NCBI GenBank assembly: GCA_009926625.1
Contig: RFON01000006.1
Coordinates: 21,608 to 85,607 of the forward strand
Direction of reading: 5' to 3'
DNA from: Planctomycetota bacterium
GTDB taxonomy: Bacteria; Planctomycetota; Phycisphaerae; Phycisphaerales; SM1A02
Length of the DNA: 64,000 bases
This document shows positions 42,406 through 50,534 of this stretch, piece by piece; the stretch's first letter is position 1, and every line of letters starts with the position of its first letter. Below the pieces are notes generated by a model. That model was given only the letters and a program-made list of their open reading frames with translations, was not told the DNA's origin and searched no databases. A program made the position numbers and the translations under genes.

Positions 42406-44694
42406 TCAACGACGGTCTCGCCCACCACCACCGCGTCGATCGCGGTCGCGACCTCCGCCGCCATCGCGGCGATGACCACCACCACCACCACCGCCACCAC
42501 CACCTCCGCCGTCTTGTTCGCCCTCGCCACCTGCGGGAACGAGTGCTGGGTCTGGCGGGTCGAGCAAGGCCTTGCGGCTGAGCTTGATTCGCCCGGTGTC
42601 GTCGACATTGATCACCTTGACCTTGATCTGGTCGCCGATCTTCACCACTTCGGTCACATTGCGGACGAAGCCGTGAGCGAGTTCGCTGACATGCACCATG
42701 CCATCGGTGCCTGGGGCGAGTTCAACGAAGGCACCAAACTCCTTGATCGAAACAACCTTCCCGTCGTAGATGGTGCCGACCTTGATCTCGGCGCCGAGGG
42801 CCTCGATCTCCGCCTTTGCCTGCGCTGCAGCTTCGGCATTCGAGCAGGCGATGAAGACCGTTCCATCCTCCTCGATGTCGATCTGTGCACCCGTGCGCTC
42901 CTGGATGCTGCGGATCATCTTGCCGCCAGGACCGATGACCTTGCCGATCTTCTCGGGATCGATCTTGACGATCGTGATGCGCGGCGCCATCGGCGAAATG
43001 TCTGCGCGCGGTTTGGCGAGCACCTGTTCCATCTCGCCGATGAGGAACAGTCGTCCCTGCTTCGCACGCTCGAAGATCTGGACGATCTCGTCGATCTTCA
43101 GTCCTCGGGCCTTCAGGTCGAGCTGGATGCCAGTGATGCCATCACGAGTGCCCGAAACCTTGAAGTCCATCTCGCCGAAGAAATCCTCCTCGCCGATGAT
43201 GTCGGTGACATGCGTGACTCGCCCGTCGCTGCTGGTGAAGCGACCGACCGAGATGCCTGCGCAGGTCGCCTTGATCGGCACACCCGCATCCATCAGTGCA
43301 AGGCAACCGCCGCACACGCTCGCCATGCTTGAGGAGCCGTTGCTCTCCGTGATCTCGCTCGTCAGGCGAACGGTGTAGGGGAAGTCCTCCGAACTGGGCA
43401 GGATCGCCAGCAGTGAACGCTCCGCAAGAGCGCCGTGCCCGATCTCTCGTCGCCCAGGACCCGTGATGCGTCCTGCTTCGCCCGTGCAGAATGGAGGGAA
43501 GTAGTAGTGCAGGAAGAACTTCTTCGCGTACTCGGGCAGCAGTCCGTCGACGATCTGCTCGTCCTTCGTCGTGCCGAGCGTGCAGGTCACGATGGACTGC
43601 GTCTCGCCGCGCTGGAAGAACGCCGATCCGTGCGTCCGCGGCAGCAGCGCCACGCTCATGTCGAGCGCGCGAATCTGATCGAGCCCGCGCCCATCGGCGC
43701 GCACGCCCTTTTCAGCGACGAGGTAGTGGGTGATCTTCTTCTCGAGCAGTCGCAGGCTCTCCTTCGCTTCGCGAAGGCGCTTCTCTGCCGCGAGATGATC
43801 GGTGTAGCTGAGCCCAGCGGGCACGGCGAACGATGACTCGATGACCCACTTCTTGATGCGGTCCACTTCGTCGTTGCGTGCCTGCTTGCCGTGAATCTGG
43901 CGCGCCTTCAGCAGCTGGTCGTAGGCCTTCTCCTTCACGAGCGCCATCACTTCGGCGCTCGGTGCCACCGAGTCGCCCGCGCGCTTCGCCGGAGCGTTGC
44001 TCTTCGAGCGCAGTTCCTCGATGAGTTCGAGGATCGGACGAACGCCGTTGTCGTAGCCAAAGCGAATCGCCTCGACCATTTCGGCTTCGCCGATCTCAGC
44101 GGCACCGACTTCGATCATGTTGATGCCGTCGCAGTGTCCCGACAGCACAAGGTCGAGGTCGCTGAACTCCATCTGCGACTGCGTGGGGTTGATCACGAAG
44201 GTTGGCTGGTCATCGATGAAGATGCGTCCAACCCGCACGGTGGCGACGGGACCATTGAACGGTGCGTCCGAGAGGTGCAGTGCGGCGGCCGCTGCGCTGC
44301 AACCGAGCACATCCGAATCGTTCTGTCCGTCGTGCGAGAGCACGAGCACCTGCAACTGAACCTCGTCCACGAACCCCTCTGGGAAGAGTGGTCGGATCGG
44401 ACGGTCCATCATGCGCATCGTCAGGATTTCCTTCTCGCTTGGCGGACCTTCCTTCTTGCGGAAGCCGCCTGGATACTTGCCTGCAGCGGGCGCCTTCTCG
44501 CGGTAGTCGCAGGTGAGCGGGAAGAAGTCGATGCCAGCGCGCGGATTGGCGCGGACGGCGGTTGCGAGAACGACGGTCTCACCAAATGTGGCGACGACTG
44601 CGCCGCCCGCGAGCTTGGCGACCTTGCCTGTTTCGAGGCGGTAGATGCGCCCTCCGATCTCGCGTTCCACGGAGACATGCTGTCGAGTTGTCAT
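42406..44694 (-). CDS. pnp: polyribonucleotide nucleotidyltransferase (PNPase)
   Basis: Phosphorolytic 3'-to-5' exoribonuclease, 762 residues. Two RNase PH-like cores (KVAKLAGGAVVATFGETVVL; RTHGSAFFQRGETQSIV with GRREIGHGALAERSL), a KH domain (KIGKVIGPGGKMIRSIQ) and an S1 domain (GTIYDGKVVSIKEFGAFVEL, then DGMVHVSELAHGF). The end is a Gly-rich tail with eleven Gly in a row and RGG/RDRR repeats, probably extra RNA-binding. The ATG at 44694 has AAAGG upstream. It lies 193 bases after rpsO, the common rpsO-pnp order. Confidence 0.96.
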   Translation of the reverse strand: MTTRQHVSVEREIGGRIYRLETGKVAKLAGGAVVATFGETVVLATAVRANPRAGIDFFPLTCDYREKAPAAGKYPGGFRKKEGPPSEKEILTMRMMDRPIRPLFPEGFVDEVQLQVLVLSHDGQNDSDVLGCSAAAAALHLSDAPFNGPVATVRVGRIFIDDQPTFVINPTQSQMEFSDLDLVLSGHCDGINMIEVGAAEIGEAEMVEAIRFGYDNGVRPILELIEELRSKSNAPAKRAGDSVAPSAEVMALVKEKAYDQLLKARQIHGKQARNDEVDRIKKWVIESSFAVPAGLSYTDHLAAEKRLREAKESLRLLEKKITHYLVAEKGVRADGRGLDQIRALDMSVALLPRTHGSAFFQRGETQSIVTCTLGTTKDEQIVDGLLPEYAKKFFLHYYFPPFCTGEAGRITGPGRREIGHGALAERSLLAILPSSEDFPYTVRLTSEITESNGSSSMASVCGGCLALMDAGVPIKATCAGISVGRFTSSDGRVTHVTDIIGEEDFFGEMDFKVSGTRDGITGIQLDLKARGLKIDEIVQIFERAKQGRLFLIGEMEQVLAKPRADISPMAPRITIVKIDPEKIGKVIGPGGKMIRSIQERTGAQIDIEEDGTVFIACSNAEAAAQAKAEIEALGAEIKVGTIYDGKVVSIKEFGAFVELAPGTDGMVHVSELAHGFVRNVTEVVKIGDQIKVKVINVDDTGRIKLSRKALLDPPDPALVPAGGEGEQDGGGGGGGGGGGGHRRDGGGGRDRDRRGGGGRDRR

Positions 44695-44821
44695 GAATGC
44701 CTTTCGATCAATTCGGTGCGGGGCGCCGCTGCTTTCGGGCGAGCCTCGCGAGGTGATGCCGCAGAGTCAACTGGGTTGAGCGTTCTGCAGCGGAAGATCC
44801 CGGTGTGGCAGAGGCTTGGGC

Positions 44822-44846
44822 GCAGGAAGCCTTCAAGAAGGCCTGC
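44822..44846 (-). terminator. imperfect hairpin between rpsO and pnp
   Basis: GCAG plus GCCTTC pair with GAAGGC plus CTGC, interrupted by a 3-base bulge, about 42 bases past the rpsO stop. No T-run follows. It may be the attenuator or RNase III-type processing site often found between these two genes. Confidence 0.35.
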
Positions 44847-44887
44847 GCGCGAGCGACTGCCACCCACGGGGGTGAGCGATGCGTCGG

Positions 44888-45154
44888 CTACTTGCGCAGG
44901 CCGAGCTTCTTGATGAGCGACGCGTAATCCGCACGCCGAGTCTCCGCGAGATAGCGGAGAAGGCTGTTGCGCTTGCTGACCATGAGGAGCAATCCCCGTC
45001 GCCCCGCGTGGTCCTTGGTGTGTGCCTTGAAGTGGTCTTGCAGCGAATTGATCCGCTGCGTCAGGAGTGCAATCTGCACCTCCGTCGAACCGCAGTCCTT
45101 GTCATGCTTTCTGTGCGCCGCGATGACGGGCGCTCGTTCGGTCGTCGTAATCAT
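44888..45154 (-). CDS. rpsO: 30S ribosomal protein S15
   Basis: 88 residues, all-helical, binds the 16S rRNA central domain. The family signature runs through GSTEVQIALLTQRINSL, DHFKAHTKDHAGRRGLL, MVSKRNSLLRYL and ends KLGLRK. The ATG at 45154 has AAAGGA four bases upstream. A canonical promoter and a GC-rich hairpin lie in the leader, so autoregulation of the kind known for S15 is possible. A long frame continuing to 46525 is antisense to the carboxylase gene and not real. Confidence 0.96.
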   Translation of the reverse strand: MITTTERAPVIAAHRKHDKDCGSTEVQIALLTQRINSLQDHFKAHTKDHAGRRGLLLMVSKRNSLLRYLAETRRADYASLIKKLGLRK

Positions 45155-45171
45155 GGATTCCTTTGTCTGAA

Positions 45172-45186
45172 CCCCCGTCGCGGGGG
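45172..45186 (-). promoter_or_regulatory. GC-rich hairpin in the rpsO leader
   Basis: CCCCCG-TCG-CGGGGG, a 6-base GC stem with a 3-base loop, 17 bases upstream of the rpsO ATG and right before the ribosome site. Position suggests an S15-binding or translational control element; the sequence does not prove it. Confidence 0.45.
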
Positions 45187-45215
45187 CAATCTCGTACCAG
45201 TGAATTGAGCCACAA

Positions 45216-45244
45216 AGCGTACCGAGAGGCGGCGCGCGGGTCAA
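45216..45244 (-). promoter_or_regulatory. rpsO promoter
   Basis: On the minus strand TTGACC, 17-base spacer, TACGCT. The -35 matches 5 of 6 consensus bases. The start would be near 45209, giving a leader of about 55 bases that contains the hairpin. Confidence 0.65.
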
Positions 45245-45324
45245 CGCAATTGCAGGGTGCACGCGCGTTATCCGATAACTGCTTTCGACGGCACGCGAAG
45301 CGACGAACGCGAGTTTCGACCGCC

Positions 45325-45330
45325 TATCCT
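45325..45330 (+). promoter_or_regulatory. -10 box of the acyl-CoA carboxylase gene, leaderless spacing
   Basis: TATCCT, 7 bases before the ATG at 45338, without a Shine-Dalgarno. Confidence 0.5.
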
Positions 45331-45337
45331 GCTTCGC

Positions 45338-46975
45338 ATGAAGACCGCGACCAATCTGCTGCGGACCGCTTCCGATGAGTGGGTGGCGTTGGCGGCGTCG
45401 ATTGAGCAGGGGGGCGGGCCCAATGGCGCGGAAAGACAGCATCGCCATGGACGGCTCACAGCGCGCGAGCGCATCGCCTTGCTGCTCGATCCAGAGAGCC
45501 GCTCGCTCGAGTGCGGACTGATGGCAGCCTGGAACATGTACCGCGAGTACGGCGGTGCGCCCGGCGCAGGTGTCGTGACCACCATCGGGCGTGTCAAGGG
45601 CAGGCTCAGCATGGTGATCGCGAACGATGCCACGGTGAAGGCAGGTGCGTTCTTCCCGATGACCTGCAAGAAGATCATCCGTGCGCAGGAGATTGCGCGG
45701 CGCGCGCGGCTGCCGCTTCTCTATCTCGTGGACAGTGCCGGCGTGTTCCTTCCGCTGCAGGAGGATGTGTTCCCCGACACGGATGACTTTGGTCGCATCT
45801 TCCGCAACAACGCGGTCATCAGCGCAGACGGCATTCCGCAGTACGCGGCGATCATGGGCAACTGTGTGGCGGGCGGCGGATACCTGCCGGTGTTGTGCGA
45901 CACGCTGCTGATGACCGAAGGCAGCGGACTCTACTTGGCAGGTCCTGCGCTGGTGAAGGCTGCGATCGGGCAGGAAGTGACGAGCGAGGATCTCGGCGGC
46001 GCACCGATGCATGCGCAGATTTCCGGCACGATCGACTTCCGCGAGAAGGACGACCCGGCGTGCATCGATCGGCTGCGGCGACTGATGGAGGCAAACGCTG
46101 CCGCGCCCATGGCGGTGCAGCCTCGCTGCGAGCCAAGTGCACCAACGCAGGTCGGCGAAGCGGTCTACGACATTTATTCCAGTGAGCCTGGAAGCCAGTA
46201 CGACATGCGCGCCCTGATGCAGTGCTTCGTGGATCGCGACTCCATGGACGAGTACAAGTCGGAGTACGGACCTTCGATCGTTTGCGCCTATGCACGCATC
46301 GGTGGCTTTCCCGTGGGCATCGTCGCGAACCAACGCTGCATGACGGAGCGGCGGATGGCGGGCGGAAAGGCGGGGCCGTCCACGGCGAAGTGCATGCCCG
46401 CCGTGATCTACGACGACAGCGCTGACAAGGCTGCGCGTTTCATCCTCGATGTGAACCAACGACGCATCCCGCTGCTGTTCGTGCATGACACGACTGGATT
46501 CATGGTTGGACGCGACAGCGAGCAAGGTGGCATCATCCGCGCGGGTGCGAAGATGGTGAACGCAATGAGCAACTCGGTGGTTCCGAAGGTCGTGTTGATC
46601 GTGGGTAACTCGTACGGCGCGGGCAACTACGCCATGTGCGGGCGCGCATTCGATCCACTCCTGACGCTGGCGTGGCCCGCGGCGCGCTGCGCCGTGATGG
46701 GAGCGGCGCAGGCCGCGAACACGCTTCTGCAGATCGATTTGGCTTCACGCGAACGGCGCGGCGAGGTTGTCGATGAGGCGATGCGCTCGCAGTTGTTGGC
46801 TGGGATCAGCGCGTCGTACACGCAGCAGCAGGACATTCGGTACGCGGCAAGTCGCGGCTGGGTCGACCGCATCATCGAGCCGCACCGCACGCGCGAAGAG
46901 CTGGTGCTGGCGCTGCAGGTTGCGGCGCAGGCACCCTGTGATGGCGCGCTTCGAACGGGCGTCCTGCAGACATGA
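45338..46975 (+). CDS. acyl-CoA carboxylase, carboxyltransferase (beta) subunit
   Basis: 545 residues, crotonase-fold biotin-dependent carboxyltransferase. Both oxyanion-hole regions are present: ILR-type LVDSAGVFLPLQEDVF with MGNCVAGGGYLPVLCD in the N-half, and FVHDTTGFMVGRDSEQGGII with VGNSYGAGNYAMCGRAF in the C-half. The GGGYLPVLCDTLLMTEGSGLYLAGP phrase is closest to methylcrotonyl-CoA carboxylase beta subunits; propionyl-CoA or geranyl-CoA types remain possible. No biotin carboxylase/alpha subunit is adjacent. The ATG at 45338 fits the -10 box. The stop overlaps the rdgB ATG. Confidence 0.88.
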   Translation: MKTATNLLRTASDEWVALAASIEQGGGPNGAERQHRHGRLTARERIALLLDPESRSLECGLMAAWNMYREYGGAPGAGVVTTIGRVKGRLSMVIANDATVKAGAFFPMTCKKIIRAQEIARRARLPLLYLVDSAGVFLPLQEDVFPDTDDFGRIFRNNAVISADGIPQYAAIMGNCVAGGGYLPVLCDTLLMTEGSGLYLAGPALVKAAIGQEVTSEDLGGAPMHAQISGTIDFREKDDPACIDRLRRLMEANAAAPMAVQPRCEPSAPTQVGEAVYDIYSSEPGSQYDMRALMQCFVDRDSMDEYKSEYGPSIVCAYARIGGFPVGIVANQRCMTERRMAGGKAGPSTAKCMPAVIYDDSADKAARFILDVNQRRIPLLFVHDTTGFMVGRDSEQGGIIRAGAKMVNAMSNSVVPKVVLIVGNSYGAGNYAMCGRAFDPLLTLAWPAARCAVMGAAQAANTLLQIDLASRERRGEVVDEAMRSQLLAGISASYTQQQDIRYAASRGWVDRIIEPHRTREELVLALQVAAQAPCDGALRTGVLQT

Positions 46976-47622
46976 TCGCTGCGCGCGAGGCATCCATGCA
47001 CGAGTTGGTCGTTGCCAGCGGAAACCCGCACAAGGTGGAAGAGGTTCGCAGTGTGCTCGATGCCCTCGGATGGCGAGTGCATTCGCTGCACGATGTCGGA
47101 GCCGCCGACATGCCCGAGCCTGAGGAAACCGGCACCACATTCGCCCAGAATGCGCAGATCAAGGCGGTCACCTACGCCTCGCGGATCAAGCGGATGGTGT
47201 TGGCGGACGACTCCGGGCTCGTCGTCGACGCGCTCGGCGGGGAACCAGGTGTGCAGAGCGCACGGTGGGCTGGTGTGGACGGCGACCGTGCGACGCGCGA
47301 TGCAGCCAACAATGCGAAGCTGCTGGACTTGCTTGCGGGCGTTCCCGATGCGCAGCGCACCGCGCGGTTTGTGTGCTCGATGTGCGTGGCTTCATCGGAT
47401 GGAACGCGCATCGCGCAGTCGGAGGGTGTCTTCCATGGCTGGATCGGGCATGAGGCGCGCGGTGCCAACGGATTCGGATACGACCCGCTGTTTCGGGTGC
47501 GTTCGAGCGGTGTGTCCAGCGCGGAACTGACGCCGCAGCAGAAGAACGCGATGAGCCACCGCGGAAGCGCGACCCGTGCGATCGCGCACTCGCTGGCTCG
47601 ACTTGCGTTCGCCGCGCAGTGA
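46972..47622 (+). CDS. rdgB: dITP/XTP pyrophosphatase (RdgB/HAM1)
   Basis: Removes non-canonical purine triphosphates. 216 residues: ASGNPHKVEEVRSVL near the N-terminus (nucleotide-binding TxNxxK-like), EPEETGTTFAQNAQIKA, VLADDSGLVVDALGGEPGVQSARWAG, and GANGFGYDPLF with ELTPQQKNAMSHRGSA. All hallmark motifs are present. The ATG at 46972 overlaps the previous stop by 4 bases; the family start would be at MHELVVASGN (46996), so the exact start is open. Confidence 0.93.
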   Translation: MIAAREASMHELVVASGNPHKVEEVRSVLDALGWRVHSLHDVGAADMPEPEETGTTFAQNAQIKAVTYASRIKRMVLADDSGLVVDALGGEPGVQSARWAGVDGDRATRDAANNAKLLDLLAGVPDAQRTARFVCSMCVASSDGTRIAQSEGVFHGWIGHEARGANGFGYDPLFRVRSSGVSSAELTPQQKNAMSHRGSATRAIAHSLARLAFAAQ

Positions 47623-48902
47623 GCATGCCAGTGCAGCTTCCCATCCTGCCGCTCGCGACGCCCAACCAGCGTTACTCGTGCCATGGTTGCGGATCCTGCT
47701 GCCGCGACTTTTCGGTGCAGCTCCGCGACGCTGATCTGCAGCGCATCGAGTCGCAGCAATGGCACACCGAACTGGGCTTTGATCCCGTGGTGCGCTTTCG
47801 AGGCAACCGTTACTTGCGGCAGCGTGCCGATGGCGGATGCGTTTTCCTCGAGCCGGATGGCAAGTGCCGCATTCATGCGCGGCACGGCTTTTCGGAGAAG
47901 CCGCTCGCGTGCCAGATGTTCCCCTACACGCTCTCGCCCGATGCGCATGCATCCAGACTTGGTGTGAGCTTTGCATGCGGCAGCGTGACCGCGAACAAGG
48001 GTGATCTCTTCCGCGGTCAGGAAGCGGAGGCCCTGCGGATCGCACTGCGCGGCATTCCCGAGGCGCTCACCGCTGCGCCAGATGCTGCACTCGCTCGCGG
48101 GATGCGCTCGCAGCATGGCGAACTGGATTCGCTGGAACGACGGCTCGTCCGCTGGATCGACAGCGCGCACCCGCTGCACATCCGCATCGACGGTCTCGGC
48201 TGGATGGCGCAGTCGCTCGCGGCGGCAAGGCTGGCTTCGGTCCGAGGTGACAGGTGGAATGAACTGCTCGACATCCTGCTTGGCGCACTGCCCGATGAAC
48301 TGTCGATGAAGGCGTTGCAGGCACCGTCGATCAGGCAGCTCGCGATGCTGCGGGGTGCGGTGTTCGCGCGAACGGAGGATCCGAAGCCGCTCGCGTTGGG
48401 CGCGCCCTCACGCGCGCGCGCGACCCTGCAGCAGTTCATTCGCAGCATGCAGTGGCAGCGCGGTCGACCCAACGCGCTCGTTCCGACAATCGACGGAGTC
48501 TGGCCAAGGGGAGCGCGATTTGGCGCGGTGGATGCGATGTCGCCGGCGATCGGCGCGGGTGACGCCACGGAGATCGACGAGCTTGTGACGCGCTGGCTGC
48601 GCGCGCGGCTGGAGGGCGGGCGAGTGTGGGGCAGCGGCGCGTACGGTTGGAGCGCCGTCGATGGAGTGGTCGCGCTCATGCTTGAGGTGGCCGCGGTCGG
48701 ATGGGTGGCGCGCTGGCATGCTGCCGCCACGGGAGCGCGCGCTGTCACATTGGCCGACATGCAAGCCGCCGTTGGGCGGATCGATCGGACGGCAGGCCGC
48801 GCACCGTGGCTTGCCGGTGCCGCTGAGCGCTGGCGGATCGCATACCTGCTCCGCGACGATGGAATGCGGCGAGTCCTGCGCGCGCAGTGGTCGACCGGCT
48901 GA
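47619..48902 (+). CDS. YkgJ-type Cys-cluster protein
   Basis: 427 residues. The N-terminus carries the metal-binding pattern YSCHGCGSCCRDF, GGCVFLEPDGKCRIHA and LACQMFPYTL, typical of the YkgJ/CxxCxxCC family (putative zinc- or Fe-S-binding). The remaining 300 residues are helical and Ala/Leu/Arg-rich without a recognised domain, longer than the usual YkgJ. Start: GTG at 47619 overlaps the rdgB stop (GTGA); ATG at 47625 is an alternative. Function unknown. It converges on floA. Confidence 0.72.
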   Translation: MSMPVQLPILPLATPNQRYSCHGCGSCCRDFSVQLRDADLQRIESQQWHTELGFDPVVRFRGNRYLRQRADGGCVFLEPDGKCRIHARHGFSEKPLACQMFPYTLSPDAHASRLGVSFACGSVTANKGDLFRGQEAEALRIALRGIPEALTAAPDAALARGMRSQHGELDSLERRLVRWIDSAHPLHIRIDGLGWMAQSLAAARLASVRGDRWNELLDILLGALPDELSMKALQAPSIRQLAMLRGAVFARTEDPKPLALGAPSRARATLQQFIRSMQWQRGRPNALVPTIDGVWPRGARFGAVDAMSPAIGAGDATEIDELVTRWLRARLEGGRVWGSGAYGWSAVDGVVALMLEVAAVGWVARWHAAATGARAVTLADMQAAVGRIDRTAGRAPWLAGAAERWRIAYLLRDDGMRRVLRAQWSTG

Positions 48903-48911
48903 CGAAATCGT

Positions 48912-49922
48912 TCAGGCCGAGCCTTTGCCGATGGAGCTGCGCATGTCCGTGTCTGCGTTCAGGTTCTTCATCCGATAGAAGTCCATGACCCCAAGGTTGC
49001 CGCCGCGGAACGCATCCGCCATCGCGCGGGGAATGTCAGCCTCCGCGAGGATGACCAGCGCACGGTTCTTCTGCGCCTCGGCGTGGTACTCCGCTTCCTG
49101 GGCGACGGCGGCAGCACGCCGCTGTTCGGCTTGCGCCTGGAAACGCTTGGTATCCGCTTCGGCCTGCGCGGCCTGCAGTTGCGCGCCGATGTTCTCGCCG
49201 ACATCCACATCGGCAATGTCGATCGAAAGGATCTCGAATGCCGTTCCCGAGTCGAGTCCCTTCGCGAGCACCGTCTTCGAGATTCGATCTGGGTTTTCAA
49301 GAACGCTCTTGTGGTCCTCGGCTGAACCGATCGTCGAGATGATGCCTTCGCCGACGCGCGCGATGATCGTCTCCTCGGTCGCGCCACCGACGAGACGCGC
49401 GATGTTGGTGCGCACCGTGACGCGAGCCTTCGCCTTCAACTGGATTCCGTCCTTGGCAACCGCATCGATCGTCTGCTTTCCCGAACTGGCGTTCGGGCAG
49501 TCGATCACCTTCGGCATCACGGACGTGTTGACTGCGTCGACGATGTCGCGGCCTGCGAGGTCGATGGCGACCGCCCGATCCCACGCCATGTCGATGCCGG
49601 CCTTCTCCGCCGCGATCATCGCACGCACCACATTGGTCACGCGTCCGCCCGCGAGGAAGTGCGCCTCCATCGCCTGTGTGCTGATGTCAAGGCCCGCCTT
49701 GCGTGCGCTGATTCGGTTGATCACGATGACCGACGAGTTGACCTTTCGAAGGCGCATCATGATGAGATCGATCAGGCTGACCGGTGCACCGCTCAGCCAG
49801 GCTTGCAGCCACAGCTGCAGGTACTGACCGATGATCAGGAGAAAGATGAGCCCAACGACGGCAAGGACTGCAAGGCCAATCCACGCCCAAGGCTGAAGTG
49901 CGATGACGGATGCGTGTTGCAT
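48912..49922 (-). CDS. floA: flotillin-like protein FloA
   Basis: 336 residues. One N-terminal membrane helix ([21 protein letters not shown]), a second hydrophobic hairpin ([25 protein letters not shown]), then an SPFH-like domain with [13 protein letters not shown] sequence ([18 protein letters not shown]) and a coiled coil rich in Ala/Glu/Gln ([18 protein letters not shown]). This is the FloA type that scaffolds membrane microdomains. It ends with [16 protein letters not shown], as in other FloA proteins. It follows two NfeD genes, the usual partners. Confidence 0.92.
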   Translation of the reverse strand: MQHASVIALQPWAWIGLAVLAVVGLIFLLIIGQYLQLWLQAWLSGAPVSLIDLIMMRLRKVNSSVIVINRISARKAGLDISTQAMEAHFLAGGRVTNVVRAMIAAEKAGIDMAWDRAVAIDLAGRDIVDAVNTSVMPKVIDCPNASSGKQTIDAVAKDGIQLKAKARVTVRTNIARLVGGATEETIIARVGEGIISTIGSAEDHKSVLENPDRISKTVLAKGLDSGTAFEILSIDIADVDVGENIGAQLQAAQAEADTKRFQAQAEQRRAAAVAQEAEYHAEAQKNRALVILAEADIPRAMADAFRGGNLGVMDFYRMKNLNADTDMRSSIGKGSA

Positions 49923-49934
49923 GATCCCCGCAGT

Positions 49935-50534
49935 CTATTGCATTCGCTGCTCGCGGACTTTCAACTGCCCTTCGAAGACTTCGATGACATCGACGGCGGC
50001 GCCTTCGGTGATGTATCCGCTCTCGGCGATGGCATCGAGCCGTTGTCCCTCCACGCGCACGAAGCCGATGGGGCGCAGCGTGGTGACTGCGACACCGCTT
50101 CGACCCACCAGTCCCGTCAGCCGCGCGCTGACTGCCGCAGCCACCTTGCCGCGCGCTGCAACCGATGGATCTGCGCCTTCCGTGTGCGTCACGTCACCGA
50201 GGTTCGCACCATCCGCACCCTGCTGAAGAATCATTCGCCGCGCGATCGGCGTGTGCGACCAAACCTTGAACACGAGCAGCAGCACAACGGGGCTCCCCGC
50301 ACACAGGAGCGCGAGGTACACCGCGCCGTACACCGCGTCGTAGATGAACATCGACGCAACCGATGCAACGGCGGCAACTCCGGTCATGATGGCGAGCGCG
50401 CCCCCAGTCGGCACGAAGAGTTCGAGAACCAACAGCACCAAGGAGAGCGCGAGCAGTCCGAGCGCGACGAAGAGATACACCTCCTCGCGTGGAGCCGCAG
50501 CCGCTGCCCCCTGCAACAGAGCGATCACGATCAT
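49935..50534 (-). CDS. NfeD-like membrane protein (short)
   Basis: 199 residues, three or four hydrophobic segments (YLFVALGLLALSLVLLVLELF, GALAIMTGVAAVASVASMFI, ALLCAGSPVVLLLVFKV), then a small OB-like C-terminal domain with GRSGVAVTTLRPIGFVRVEGQRLDAIAE, the NfeD hallmark. Lacks a protease domain. The ATG overlaps the stop of the upstream long NfeD gene (ATGA). Confidence 0.85.
   Translation of the reverse strand: MIVIALLQGAAAAAPREEVYLFVALGLLALSLVLLVLELFVPTGGALAIMTGVAAVASVASMFIYDAVYGAVYLALLCAGSPVVLLLVFKVWSHTPIARRMILQQGADGANLGDVTHTEGADPSVAARGKVAAAVSARLTGLVGRSGVAVTTLRPIGFVRVEGQRLDAIAESGYITEGAAVDVIEVFEGQLKVREQRMQ

Noticed and set aside
44888..46525. S15 as a 545-residue fusion protein
   Set aside because: The extension is antisense to the carboxylase gene; rpsO has its own ribosome site and promoter at the normal start.
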